Origin: Xenophilus aerolatus
GTDB taxonomy: Bacteria; Pseudomonadota; Gammaproteobacteria; Burkholderiales; Burkholderiaceae_C
Direction of reading: 5' to 3'
NCBI GenBank assembly: GCA_029968055.1
Contig: JASCNX010000004.1
Location: forward strand, 310,001-374,000
Length of the DNA stretch: 64,000 nucleotides
A program made the position numbers and the translations under genes. The stretch's first letter is position 1, and the number at the start of each line of letters is the position of its first letter. Below the pieces are notes generated by a model. It had not been told where the DNA came from. It ran no database searches and saw only the letters and a list, made by a program, of their open reading frames with translations. Shown here in pieces: positions 8,679 through 17,397 of this stretch.

Positions 8679-10055
8679 ATGACCCAACGCCGCACCCTGC
8701 TGCTCGGCGCGCCCGCGCTGCTCGTACTCACTGCCTGCTCGACCATGACGCCCACGTCGTACCCGCCCATCGTCTTCGTGCACGGCAACGGCGATTCGGC
8801 CGCACTGTGGCAGACCACGGTCTGGCGCTTCGAATCCAACGGCTGGCCGCGCGACCGGCTGTTCGCCTTCGACCAGCCGATGCCGCTGGCGCGCGACGAC
8901 GACACCGTCGCCCAGCCGGGCCGCAGCTCTACCGCCGAATCGATGGCCTTCCTGGCCGAGCGGGTCGACGCCGTGCTGCGCCAGACCGGCGCGACCCAGG
9001 TGGTGCTCATCGGCAACTCGCGTGGCGGCAACACGATCCGCAACTACGTGCAGAACGGCGCCGGCGCCGCGAAAGTGAGCCACGTGGTGCTGGGCGGCAA
9101 CCCGGCGCACGGCATCTGGAACATCCCGGGCTACCTGGAGCAGAACGAGTTCTCGGCCCGCTCGGCCTTCCTCACGCGGCTCAATGCGCCCCAGGGTGCG
9201 AACGGCGACGAGGTCACGCCCGGCGTGCGCTGGCTCACGCTGCGTTCTGACAACAACGACAAATACGCCCAGCCCGACGGCGTGTGGATCGGCCGACCAG
9301 GCACGCCGACCGGCATCGGCTTCGACGGCCCGGCGCTGCGCGGCGCGCGCAACCTGGTGCTGCCCCGCGTGGACCACCGCGAGACCTCCTTTTCGCCGGC
9401 CGCCTTCGCCGCCACCTGGGAATTCCTCACCGGCTCGGCGCCGCGCAGCACGGCCATCTCGACCGAGTCGTCGGTGCGGCTCGACGGCCGCCTGACCGGC
9501 CTGGGCCTCGTGTCCACCGACCCGGCCAGCGGCAGCTTTGCCAACAACCAGCCTCTCCTGGGCGCGCAGCTCGTGGTCTACGCGGTCGACCCTGCCACCG
9601 GCAGCCGCATCGGTGCGCCAGCCTGGCGCAAGACCATCGGCGCGGACGGGCGCTGGGGCCCGTTCGCGGCCGACCCGCGCCTGTTCTACGAGTTCGAGAT
9701 CACCGCGCCGGGCTACGCGACCACGCACGTCTACCGCAGCCCGTTCCCGCGCTCGAGCGAGATCGTCAACCTGCGGCCCGAGCGCCTGCTGCCGGCCGAT
9801 CGCGATGCCAGGGCCATCGTCGTCTTCACCCGACCGCGCGGCTACTTCGACGCCCAGCGCGACACGATGCGGCTGGACGGCCAGGCGCAATTGCCCGGCG
9901 TGCCGCCGCGGGGCTCCGGCGTTGCCAGTGCACGACTCAAGATCGCCACCGAGGCCCAGCGCAGCGTGGTGGGCGAGTTCAACGGCGAACGCATCGCCGG
10001 CCTGACCTGGCCGGCGGCGCAAGGCCACCTCAGCGTGCTGGAACTGAGCTACTGA
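8679..10055 (+). CDS. Lipoprotein alpha/beta-hydrolase (lipase/esterase-like) with C-terminal beta domain
   Basis: The protein (458 aa) has a short signal with a twin arginine at residues 4-5 and a lipobox LTAC ending at Cys20, so it is probably Tat-exported and lipid-anchored. The hydrolase domain (about 28-255) shows the oxyanion-side HGNGDS, the nucleophile elbow IGNSRGG with Ser114, a possible acid Asp in RSDNND (191-194) and His233 in RVDHRETSF. Residues 260-458 form a separate, probably beta-rich domain rich in G, P and T, as found in surface esterases and polymer depolymerases. The substrate is unknown. An enoyl-CoA hydratase-like gene follows after 8 bases, hinting at use of a released acyl group. 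Confidence 0.75.
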   Translation: MTQRRTLLLGAPALLVLTACSTMTPTSYPPIVFVHGNGDSAALWQTTVWRFESNGWPRDRLFAFDQPMPLARDDDTVAQPGRSSTAESMAFLAERVDAVLRQTGATQVVLIGNSRGGNTIRNYVQNGAGAAKVSHVVLGGNPAHGIWNIPGYLEQNEFSARSAFLTRLNAPQGANGDEVTPGVRWLTLRSDNNDKYAQPDGVWIGRPGTPTGIGFDGPALRGARNLVLPRVDHRETSFSPAAFAATWEFLTGSAPRSTAISTESSVRLDGRLTGLGLVSTDPASGSFANNQPLLGAQLVVYAVDPATGSRIGAPAWRKTIGADGRWGPFAADPRLFYEFEITAPGYATTHVYRSPFPRSSEIVNLRPERLLPADRDARAIVVFTRPRGYFDAQRDTMRLDGQAQLPGVPPRGSGVASARLKIATEAQRSVVGEFNGERIAGLTWPAAQGHLSVLELSY

Positions 10056-10063
10056 GCCACGCC

Positions 10064-10846
10064 ATGGCCGACGCACCGGTGCTGCTCGAAAGCCGCGACG
10101 CGCGCGGCGTGGTCACGCTCACGCTCAACCGCCCGCAGGCCTTCAACGCGCTGTCGGAGGACCTGATCGAGGCGCTGCACCGCGCGGCAGAGCGCCTTGC
10201 GGACGACCAGGCGCTGCGGGCGGTGGTGCTCGCCGGTGCGGGCAAGGCCTTCTGTGCCGGCCACGACCTGCGCCAGATGCGCGCCACGCCCGATCAGGCG
10301 TACTACGAGGCCCTCTTTGCCCGCTGCAGCGCCATGATGCTGGCGCTGCACCGGCTCCCGGTGCCGGTGATCGCACGCGCGCACGGCATCGCCACCGCGG
10401 CTGGGTGCCAGCTGGTGGCGCTGTGCGACCTGGCGGTGGCGTCGAGCGATGCACGCTTCGCCACCAGCGGCATCGACGTCGGCCTGTTCTGCTCGACACC
10501 GGCCGTGACCGTCTCGCGCAACGTGTCGCGCAAGGCCGCCTTCGAGATGCTGGTGACGGGCGACTTCATCGACGCCGAGACGGCGTGCGAGCGCGGCCTG
10601 GTCAACCGTGTCGTCGCCCCCGATGCGCTGGACGCGGGGGTCGAAGCCCTGCTCGCGCGCATCCTCGACAAGCCGCGCATCGCGCTGGAGATGGGCAAGG
10701 CGCTGTTCTACCGTCAGCTCGAGCGCGGCATGGAGGCGGCACTGCAGGACGCGAGCCGCACCATGGCGGCCAACATGATCGACGGTGCGGCGCTCGAGGG
10801 CGTGCAGGCCTTCCTGGAGAAGCGCAAACCGGCCTGGCGCGACTGA
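10064..10846 (+). CDS. Enoyl-CoA hydratase/isomerase-family protein (ECHDC3-like)
   Basis: This 260-residue crotonase-fold protein has the CoA-binding AGKAFCAGHDLRQM near residues 62-75 and the oxyanion segment GIATAAGCQLVALCDLAVA. The two glutamates used for hydration in classical enoyl-CoA hydratases are not there: the first site reads GCQL (Gln for Glu) and the second falls at SGIDVGLFCST without a Glu. This pattern, including GLFCSTP, matches the ECHDC3/YngF-like subgroup, whose reaction is unsettled. It is co-directional with the lipoprotein hydrolase (8-base gap) and ends at a strong hairpin at 10861. Confidence 0.85.
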   Translation: MADAPVLLESRDARGVVTLTLNRPQAFNALSEDLIEALHRAAERLADDQALRAVVLAGAGKAFCAGHDLRQMRATPDQAYYEALFARCSAMMLALHRLPVPVIARAHGIATAAGCQLVALCDLAVASSDARFATSGIDVGLFCSTPAVTVSRNVSRKAAFEMLVTGDFIDAETACERGLVNRVVAPDALDAGVEALLARILDKPRIALEMGKALFYRQLERGMEAALQDASRTMAANMIDGAALEGVQAFLEKRKPAWRD

Positions 10847-10860
10847 ACCGAAGACGAAAA

Positions 10861-10883
10861 AGAGGCGCCGTGGCGCCTCTTCG
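10861..10883. terminator. Bidirectional terminator
   Basis: Perfect stem AGAGGCGCC (10861-10869) / GGCGCCTCT (10872-10880) has an A-tract before and TTC after. It lies between the convergent enoyl-CoA hydratase-like and HNH genes. Confidence 0.75.
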
Positions 10884-10901
10884 TGCATGGGATCGGGGCC
10901 G

Positions 10902-11462
10902 CTACCCGTGCAGCCGCGAACTGCTCGGGATGTGCGCCATCAGGAACTCCATCTGATCGGCCAGGATGCGGCGATTGCGCAGGATGAAGTCTTCCCACAG
11001 GCTCGGGATGTAGGGCGTGTACAGCAGCGGCATGTGCGCCTGCTCGGGCGTGCGGCTGCTCTTGCGGTGGTTGCAGGGCCGGCAAGCCGTGACCACGTTC
11101 ATCCAGGTGTCGATGCCGTTCTGCGCGAAAGGGATGATGTGTTCGCGCGTGAGCTCGTCTTCGTGGAAGTGGCCGCCGCAATACGCGCAGATGTTGCGAT
11201 CGCGCGCGAAGAGCTTGCTGTTCGTGAGGCCCGGCCGCAGGTGGAAGGGGTTGATGCGCGGCACGCCCTTGGTGCCGATGATGCTGGCCACCGCGATCTG
11301 CGACTGCTCGCCGGTGACGGCGTTGTGGCCGCCGCGGAACAGCGCGATCTGACCGCCCGCCTCCCAGCGCACTTCGTCCGCCGCGTAGTGGGTCACCGCC
11401 TGCTCCAGCGAGATCCACGATTGCGGCAGGCCCTGGGCCGACAGCTTCAATACCTTCACCAC
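10902..11462 (-). CDS. HNH endonuclease family protein
   Basis: The product is about 186 residues. The zinc/HNH core reads ICAYCGGHFHEDELTREHIIPFAQ and then NVVTACRPCNHRKSSRTP, with two CxxC pairs, the EH of the HNH motif and the final NH. This is the stand-alone HNH type often annotated in betaproteobacteria next to ribF. It may act in DNA repair or restriction, but no partner gene is present. I choose GTG at 11462 (or GTG 11459) because AAGGAGG lies five to eight bases upstream; a longer ATG-initiated reading frame ignores this site. It is divergent from ribF. Confidence 0.82.
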   Translation of the reverse strand: MVKVLKLSAQGLPQSWISLEQAVTHYAADEVRWEAGGQIALFRGGHNAVTGEQSQIAVASIIGTKGVPRINPFHLRPGLTNSKLFARDRNICAYCGGHFHEDELTREHIIPFAQNGIDTWMNVVTACRPCNHRKSSRTPEQAHMPLLYTPYIPSLWEDFILRNRRILADQMEFLMAHIPSSSRLHG

Positions 11463-11578
11463 GCAAGCCTCCTTGAACAAAGAGAACCGAACTGGGATGG
11501 GAATACAGCGAACGCGCCACAATATAACCCGCTTTGATGACATTTCGCCCGCCGAGGCCCATCCGCAGGGCACGGGCT

Positions 11579-11595
11579 GCTATCAAAAACATAAC
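11579..11595 (+). repeat. Short dispersed repeat copy just before ribF
   Basis: GCTATCAAAAACATAAC at 11579-11595 is 15/17 identical to the minus-strand reading of 38202-38218. It ends five bases before the ribF start codon, so it probably forms the ribF ribosome-binding region. Confidence 0.45.
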
Positions 11596-11600
11596 ATTCC

Positions 11601-12650
11601 ATGCAGATATTCCGTGGCTTCCGGCACCCCGGCGTGGCGCCTGCCTGCGCCTTGACCATCGGCAACTTCGATGGCGTGCACCGCGGGCACCAGGCCATGC
11701 TCGCGCTGCTCAATGCCGAGGCCCGGCAGCGCGGCCTGCCCAGCTGCGTGCTGACCTTCGAGCCCCATCCGCGCGACTACTTTGCCGGCGTCACCCGGCG
11801 GCCCGAACTCGCACCGGCGCGCATCGCCAACCTGCGCGACAAGCTGTGCGAACTGGCGGCCCATGGGGTCGACCAGACCATCGTGCTCCCCTTCGACGCG
11901 CGCCTGGCCAGCCAGCCGCCCGCGCAGTTCATCCGCGACGTGCTGATCGACGGCCTGGGTGCCCGCTACGTGCTGGTGGGCGACGACTTCCGCTTCGGTG
12001 CCAAGCGCGCGGGCGACTACGCCATGCTCGACGCGGCCGGCGCGCAGCACGGTTTCGATGTCGCGCGCATGATGAGCTACGAGGTCCATGGGCTCCGGGT
12101 CTCGAGTTCCGCCGTGCGAGAGGCGCTGGGCCAGGGCCGCATGGCCGACGTGCAGGCCCTGCTCGGCCGTCCCTACGCCATCTCGGGCCACGTGGTGCAC
12201 GGGCGCAAGCTGGGCCGCGCGCTGGGCGCCTCGCACCCCGGCGGCAGCGACGGCTTTCGCACGCTCAACCTGCGCTTCAAGCACTGGAAGCCCGCCGCCA
12301 GCGGCATCTTCGCGGTGCTGGTGCACGGCCTGGCCGAGCGGCCGCTGCCCGGGGTGGCCAACCTCGGCGTGCGGCCTTCCCTCGACGCCAACGACGTCAA
12401 CGGCGGCCGGGTGCTGCTCGAGACGCACTGCCTGGAGTGGCCGGCCGGCCTGGGCAGCGAGGGGGCCTACGGTAAAATCGTCCGGGTGGACCTGCTCTCC
12501 AAACTGCACGACGAACTGCGCTACACGAGCCTGGAAGCCCTGACCGCGGGCATCGCCAAGGACCGTGACGACGCGCGCGCCTTCTTCGCAGCCACGCACA
12601 GCAATCCCCACGCGGAAACCCGGCGCCAGACCACGCGCGACCGAATTTAG
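11601..12650 (+). CDS. ribF: Bifunctional riboflavin kinase / FAD synthetase
   Basis: RibF makes FMN and then FAD from riboflavin. The 349-residue protein has the nucleotidyltransferase motif [11 protein letters not shown] at residues 21-31, the second motif [14 protein letters not shown], and SSSAVREAL, all of the FAD-synthetase half. The riboflavin kinase half starts about residue 190 ([14 protein letters not shown]). The usual PTAN motif is altered and displaced by an insertion: GFRTLNL at 218-224 keeps the Thr and Asn. The C-terminus has the kinase Glu region LLETHCLEW. No FMN riboswitch is visible upstream. ileS and lspA follow, the usual ribF-ileS-lspA order. Confidence 0.96.
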   Translation: MQIFRGFRHPGVAPACALTIGNFDGVHRGHQAMLALLNAEARQRGLPSCVLTFEPHPRDYFAGVTRRPELAPARIANLRDKLCELAAHGVDQTIVLPFDARLASQPPAQFIRDVLIDGLGARYVLVGDDFRFGAKRAGDYAMLDAAGAQHGFDVARMMSYEVHGLRVSSSAVREALGQGRMADVQALLGRPYAISGHVVHGRKLGRALGASHPGGSDGFRTLNLRFKHWKPAASGIFAVLVHGLAERPLPGVANLGVRPSLDANDVNGGRVLLETHCLEWPAGLGSEGAYGKIVRVDLLSKLHDELRYTSLEALTAGIAKDRDDARAFFAATHSNPHAETRRQTTRDRI

Positions 12651-12671
12651 CCCTGCACGCACGTGCTGCCG

Positions 12672-12753
12672 CCCTTGGACAAGCTCGGGGCGAACGGCTC
12701 ACCCCCCTTTTCGCCGACGGCCGCCGCCGCTCGGGCTGAGCCTGTCGAAGCTC
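12672..12753. repeat. REP-like inverted repeat in the ribF-ileS gap
   Basis: Two arms face each other. Left, 12672-12697, contains CTTGGACAAGCTCGGGGCGA. Right, 12731-12753, contains GGGCTGAGCCTGTCGAAG. One arm matches the reverse complement of the other in 15 of 20 positions. The core CTTCGACARGCTCAG is a REP-type motif found in many bacteria, from memory. It fills most of the 121-base gap. Confidence 0.6.
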
Positions 12754-12771
12754 TTTTCGTTCGCACCCACC

Positions 12772-15630
12772 ATGTCTGACGCTGCCCAACCCACCGATTA
12801 CCGCGCCACGCTGAACCTGCCCGACACCCCCTTCCCCATGCGCGGCGACCTGCCCAAGCGCGAGCCGGGCTGGGTGAAGCAGTGGAACGACGAGGGCCTG
12901 TACAAGCGCCTGCGCGTGGCCCGCGCCGGCGCGCCCAAGTTCATCCTGCACGACGGCCCACCCTACGCCAACGGCCAGATCCACATGGGCCACGCGGTGA
13001 ACAAGATCCTCAAGGACATGATCACCAAGGCGCGCCAGCTCAAGGGCTTCGACGCGCTCTACGTGCCGGGCTGGGACTGCCACGGCCTGCCGATCGAGAA
13101 CGCCATCGAAAAGCAATACGGCCGCAACCTGAGCCGCGACGAGATGCAGGCCAAGAGCCGCGCCTATGCCACCGAGCAGATCGCGCAGCAGATGGCCGAC
13201 TTCCAGCGCCTGGGCGTGCTGGGCGAATGGGACCACCCGTACAAGACGATGGACTTCGCCAACGAGGCCGGCGAGATCCGCGCCTTCAAGAAGGTGATCG
13301 AGCGCGGCTTCGTCTACCGCGGGCTCAAGCCCGTGTACTGGTGCTTCGACTGCGGCTCCTCGCTGGCCGAGTTCGAGATCGAGTACCAGGACAAGAAGTC
13401 GCAGACCATCGACGTCGCCTTCAAGGCCCATGACCGCGACAAGGTGCTGGCCGCCTTCGGCCGCCCCGACGCGCTGGGCGACGTGTTCGCCGTCATCTGG
13501 ACCACGACCGCCTGGACCATCCCGGCCAACCAGGCGCTCAACCTCAACCCCGAGCTGGTCTACGCGCTGGTCGACACCGACAAGGGCCTGCTCATCGTGG
13601 CCGAGTCGCTGGTCGAGATGTGCATGACGCGCTATGCGCTCGACGGGCAGGTGATCGCCACCGTCAAGGGCGAAGCCCTGGGCGGCCTGGAGTTCGAACA
13701 CCCGCTGTACGACGTGAAGGGCGACGACGGCACCTACGGCTACCGGCGCGTGGCGCCCGTGTACCTGGCCGACTACGCCACCGCCACCGACGGCACCGGC
13801 ATCGTGCACTCCTCGCCCGCCTACGGCCTGGACGACTTCAACTCCTGCGTCGCGCACGGCCTCACCTACGACGACATCCTGAACCCGGTGCAGGGCAACG
13901 GCAGCTACGCGGCCGACTTCCCGCTCTTCGGCGGGCAGAACATCTGGAAGGCCGTGCCGCACATCATCGAGGCGCTGCGCGACGCCGGCCGGCTGCTGAC
14001 CACCGAGACCATCAGCCACAGCTACCCGCACTGCTGGCGCCACAAGACGCCGGTGATCTACCGCGCCGCGGCGCAGTGGTTCATCCGCATGGACGAGGGC
14101 GAAGGCGTGTTCACGAAACCCGGCGCCAAGCCCGCGAAGACGCTGCGCCAGACCGCGCTCGACGCGATCGAGCAGACCGGCTTCTTCCCCGAGAACGGCA
14201 AGGCGCGCCTGCACGACATGATCGCCAACCGGCCCGACTGGTGCATCTCGCGCCAGCGCAGCTGGGGTGTGCCGATCCCCTTCTTCCTGCACAAGGACTC
14301 GGGCGAGCTGCACCCGCGCACCATGGAGATCCTCGACCGGGCCGCGGCCATCGTCGAGCAAGGCGGCATCGAGGCCTGGAGCCGGGTCAGCACCGAAGAG
14401 ATCCTGGGCGCCGAGGAAGCGCCCAACTACACGAAGAGCAGCGACATCCTCGAGGTGTGGTTCGACTCCGGCTCGACCTTCTTCCACGTGCTGCGCGGCA
14501 CGCACGCGCCGCAGTTCCACGAGGTCGGCCCCGAGGCCGACCTGTACCTGGAAGGCCACGACCAGCACCGCGGGTGGTTCCACTCCTCGCTGCTGCTGGC
14601 CTGTGCGCTCGAAGGGCGCGCGCCCTACAAGGGCCTGCTGACGCACGGCTTCACCGTCGACAGCCAGGGCCGCAAGATGAGCAAGTCGCTCAAGAACGGC
14701 ATCGAGCCGCAGGAGATCAGCAACAAGCTGGGCTCCGAGATCATCCGTCTGTGGGTGGCGGCCAGCGACTACTCGGGCGACATCGCCGGCGACGACAAGA
14801 TCCTCGCCCGCGTGGTCGATGCCTACCGCCGCATCCGCAACACCCTGCGCTTCCTGCTGGCCAACACGAGCGACTTCGACATCGCGAAAGACGGTGTGCC
14901 GCCGGAAGAACTCTTCGAGATCGACCGCTACGCGCTCGCGCGCGCCGCGCAGTTCCAGGCCGAGGTGCTGGCGCACTTCGAGGTGTACGAATTCCATCCG
15001 GTGGTGGCCAAGCTGCAGGTCTACTGCTCCGAAGACCTGGGCGCCTTCTACCTCGACGTGCTCAAGGACCGGCTCTACACCACCGCGCCGGGCTCGCGCG
15101 CGCGCCGCAGCGCGCAGACCGCGCTGTGGCACATCACCCAGGCGATGCTGCGCTGGATGGCGCCCTTCCTCAGCTTCACGGCCGAGGAAGCGTGGAAGTT
15201 CGCCGGGAAGTCCGAGTCCATCTTCATGGAAACGTACAGCGCGTTCGGCGAGCCCGACGCGGCGCTGCTGGCCAAGTGGTCGCGCATCCGCGAGATCCGC
15301 GACGCGGTCAACAAGGACATCGAGGCGGTGCGCGCCGCGGGCCAGCTGGGCTCGTCGCTGCAGGCCAACGTGACGCTCACCGTGGCGGCCGACGACCACG
15401 CGCTGCTGACATCGCTGGGCGACGACCTGAAGTTCGTCTTCATCACCTCCGCGATCGAATTGATCGCCGGTGACGCCCTGTCCACCGCCGTCGCGGCCAG
15501 TTCCGACACCAAGTGCGAGCGCTGCTGGCACTGGCGCGCCGACGTCGGCAGCGACCCGGCGCATCCGACGATCTGCGGCCGGTGCACCGCCAACCTCTAC
15601 GGCGCCGGCGAAGCGCGGAGCCACGCATGA
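12772..15630 (+). CDS. ileS: Isoleucyl-tRNA synthetase
   Basis: This class I synthetase charges tRNA-Ile and edits valine. The 952-residue protein contains the HIGH-type motif HMGH at residues 71-74 (after [10 protein letters not shown]), the CP1 editing insertion with [14 protein letters not shown], the KMSKS motif at 635-639, and a C-terminal zinc ribbon with Cys915/Cys918 (CERC) and Cys935/Cys938 (CGRC). The start [11 protein letters not shown] at 12772 fits the bacterial family; an upstream extension of the frame runs through the REP-like repeat and is not expected to be protein. Its stop overlaps the lspA start (ATGA). Confidence 0.98.
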   Translation: MSDAAQPTDYRATLNLPDTPFPMRGDLPKREPGWVKQWNDEGLYKRLRVARAGAPKFILHDGPPYANGQIHMGHAVNKILKDMITKARQLKGFDALYVPGWDCHGLPIENAIEKQYGRNLSRDEMQAKSRAYATEQIAQQMADFQRLGVLGEWDHPYKTMDFANEAGEIRAFKKVIERGFVYRGLKPVYWCFDCGSSLAEFEIEYQDKKSQTIDVAFKAHDRDKVLAAFGRPDALGDVFAVIWTTTAWTIPANQALNLNPELVYALVDTDKGLLIVAESLVEMCMTRYALDGQVIATVKGEALGGLEFEHPLYDVKGDDGTYGYRRVAPVYLADYATATDGTGIVHSSPAYGLDDFNSCVAHGLTYDDILNPVQGNGSYAADFPLFGGQNIWKAVPHIIEALRDAGRLLTTETISHSYPHCWRHKTPVIYRAAAQWFIRMDEGEGVFTKPGAKPAKTLRQTALDAIEQTGFFPENGKARLHDMIANRPDWCISRQRSWGVPIPFFLHKDSGELHPRTMEILDRAAAIVEQGGIEAWSRVSTEEILGAEEAPNYTKSSDILEVWFDSGSTFFHVLRGTHAPQFHEVGPEADLYLEGHDQHRGWFHSSLLLACALEGRAPYKGLLTHGFTVDSQGRKMSKSLKNGIEPQEISNKLGSEIIRLWVAASDYSGDIAGDDKILARVVDAYRRIRNTLRFLLANTSDFDIAKDGVPPEELFEIDRYALARAAQFQAEVLAHFEVYEFHPVVAKLQVYCSEDLGAFYLDVLKDRLYTTAPGSRARRSAQTALWHITQAMLRWMAPFLSFTAEEAWKFAGKSESIFMETYSAFGEPDAALLAKWSRIREIRDAVNKDIEAVRAAGQLGSSLQANVTLTVAADDHALLTSLGDDLKFVFITSAIELIAGDALSTAVAASSDTKCERCWHWRADVGSDPAHPTICGRCTANLYGAGEARSHA

Positions 15631-16145
15631 CGCCCGCCGTGGCGCCTTCGCCTGCGGGCGGCGTCCGGGCCGGCATCTGGCCCTGGCTGGCGCTGGCAGC
15701 GCTGATCTTCATCGCCGACCAGTGGACCAAGACGCTGGTCCTCGGCGCCTACCGGCTGTACGACTTCACCGTCGTCACCGGCTTCTTCAACGTCGGCCGC
15801 TGGCACAACACCGGCGCGGCCTTCTCCTTCCTGGCCGGCGCCTCGGGCTGGCAGCGCTGGTTCTTCACCGCCATCGGCATCGGCGCCGGCGTCTTCATCG
15901 TCTGGATGCTGCACAAGCACCGCGGCCAGAAGCTCTTCGGCTTCGCCATGGCCTGCATCCTGGGCGGTGCGGTGGGCAACGTGATCGACCGCCTGATGCA
16001 CGGCTATGTGGTCGACTTCCTCGACTTCCACTGGGCCGGCCGCCACTTCCCGGCCTTCAACCTGGCCGACAGCGCCATCACGCTGGGCGCCATCTGCCTG
16101 ATCCTGGACGAGCTGCGTCGCGTGCGCAGCGGCAAGAAGGCCTGA
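15627..16145 (+). CDS. lspA: Lipoprotein signal peptidase (signal peptidase II)
   Basis: This inner-membrane aspartyl protease removes signal peptides from prolipoproteins. The 172 residues contain four predicted membrane helices, the conserved N-terminal D-Q-x-T-K (ADQWTKTLV), [10 protein letters not shown], and the catalytic aspartates in [10 protein letters not shown] and FNLADSAI. The ATG at 15627 overlaps the ileS stop by four bases, showing translational coupling; a longer upstream frame inside ileS is rejected. Confidence 0.97.
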   Translation: MTPAVAPSPAGGVRAGIWPWLALAALIFIADQWTKTLVLGAYRLYDFTVVTGFFNVGRWHNTGAAFSFLAGASGWQRWFFTAIGIGAGVFIVWMLHKHRGQKLFGFAMACILGGAVGNVIDRLMHGYVVDFLDFHWAGRHFPAFNLADSAITLGAICLILDELRRVRSGKKA

Positions 16146-16295
16146 CGCCGCCTCGCGCCGTTCGCACCACCCGCTCCGACGCGCGGGTGGGCCAGGGCGC
16201 CGCCCCGCGCTAGCGCTCGCGCAGCCGGGCCGCTCACGGCCGGGTTTCCACCACTTCTGTTCGACGTCATCACGGCGTCATACTCGCGGCGCCTA

Positions 16296-16311
16296 ATGTA
16301 ATCGATTACAT
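16296..16311. promoter_or_regulatory. Perfect palindromic operator for the LacI-type regulator
   Basis: ATGTAATCGATTACAT is a 16-bp perfect palindrome, AT-rich in a GC-rich background, with the central CG typical of LacI/GalR-family operators. It ends 27 bases before the regulator's start codon, so autoregulation and control of the downstream ABC genes is the simplest reading. Confidence 0.7.
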
Positions 16312-16338
16312 GAACACGCCAAGCCAAGTGGTCCGCCC

Positions 16339-17343
16339 ATGAGCATCCAGAAAGTCGCACGACGCGCCGGCGTTTCCGTCGCGACCGTCTCGCGCGCCTT
16401 CAACCTGCCGGACAAGGTCACGCCCGCCACGCGCGAGCTGGTCGAGCGCGTCGCGCGCGAGCTGGGCTACGTGCCCAACGCCAGTGCCCGCACGCTGCGC
16501 ACCCAGCGCAGCCGCGTGCTGGGCGTGGTGCTGCCCACGCTCATGAACCCGACCTTCGCCGAGTGCCTGCAGGGCATCGCCGCGGCTGCGGCGGCGCAGG
16601 GCTACGCGATCATGCCGGTCACCTCCGGCTACCGCATCGACGAGGAAGAGCGCGCCGTGGGCCTGCTCCAGGGCAGCAACGTCGACGGCTTCATCCTGGT
16701 GGTGGCCAACCCGTCCACCTCCGCCACGCTGCAGCGGCTGGCGCAGGCCGGAACGCCCTACGTGCTGGCCTACAACCGCCATGCCGCCCACCCCTGCGTT
16801 GGCGTCGACGGCGAAGCCGCGGTGGCCGACGTGGTGGCGCGCCTGACCCTGCTGGGCCACCGGCACATCGCCATGGTGAGCGGCACGCTGAGCGCGTCCG
16901 ACCGTGCGCAGCAGCGCTACCAGGGCTTCCTGCGCGGCATGGACGAGGCCGGATTCGCGCCGCCGCCGCTCATCGAGGTGCCCTTCGTCGAGGCGGCCAG
17001 CGACGTGATCGCGCGCGCCCTGTCCGCGCCCCGGCGGCCGACGGCGCTGGTGTGCTCGAACGACTTGCTGGCCATCCGCAGCATCCGCGCGGCCCACCTG
17101 GGCGGCCTGAGCGTGCCGCAGGCGCTGTCGGTGGTGGGCTTCGACGGCATCGCACTGGGCGAAGACCTCATGCCCGCGCTGAGCACCATCGCCCAACCCA
17201 ACATCGACATCGGCAAGACGAGCGTCGAGCTGCTGACCGCCGCGCTCGCCCAGGGCCAGCCCCTGGGGCCCGAAGACAGCGTGCTGCTGCCGCACGTGTT
17301 CCGCGACGGCGAGTCGTGCGCGCAGGCGCCGGGCTTCGCCTAG
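16339..17343 (+). CDS. LacI-family transcriptional regulator
   Basis: The 334-residue repressor begins directly with the LacI helix-turn-helix and hinge: SIQKVARRAGVSVATVSRAFN, then PNASARTLRTQRS. The effector-binding domain (about 60-330) is a periplasmic-binding-protein fold with VLGVVLPTLMNPTFAE and SVVGFDGIALGEDLMPALSTI. A matching palindrome lies 27 bases upstream. The substrate-binding gene starts 54 bases downstream with no terminator between, so the regulator is probably the first gene of the ABC operon. The effector is unknown; an organophosphate taken up by the transporter is a reasonable guess. Confidence 0.9.
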   Translation: MSIQKVARRAGVSVATVSRAFNLPDKVTPATRELVERVARELGYVPNASARTLRTQRSRVLGVVLPTLMNPTFAECLQGIAAAAAAQGYAIMPVTSGYRIDEEERAVGLLQGSNVDGFILVVANPSTSATLQRLAQAGTPYVLAYNRHAAHPCVGVDGEAAVADVVARLTLLGHRHIAMVSGTLSASDRAQQRYQGFLRGMDEAGFAPPPLIEVPFVEAASDVIARALSAPRRPTALVCSNDLLAIRSIRAAHLGGLSVPQALSVVGFDGIALGEDLMPALSTIAQPNIDIGKTSVELLTAALAQGQPLGPEDSVLLPHVFRDGESCAQAPGFA

Positions 17344-17397
17344 CGGCACCTTTCTTTCTCCCCACAACAACCACCCATCCATCCCAGGAGCTTCTCC

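Noticed and set aside
11463-11600. FMN riboswitch before ribF
   Set aside because: The gap is short and shows none of the conserved RFN helices; it holds a repeat and the HNH promoter region.
12397-15624. 1075-codon open frame on the minus strand opposite ileS
   Set aside because: It is the antisense shadow of ileS. High GC leaves few stops, the sequence is Arg/Val/His/Ala-rich without domains, and ileS is unambiguous.
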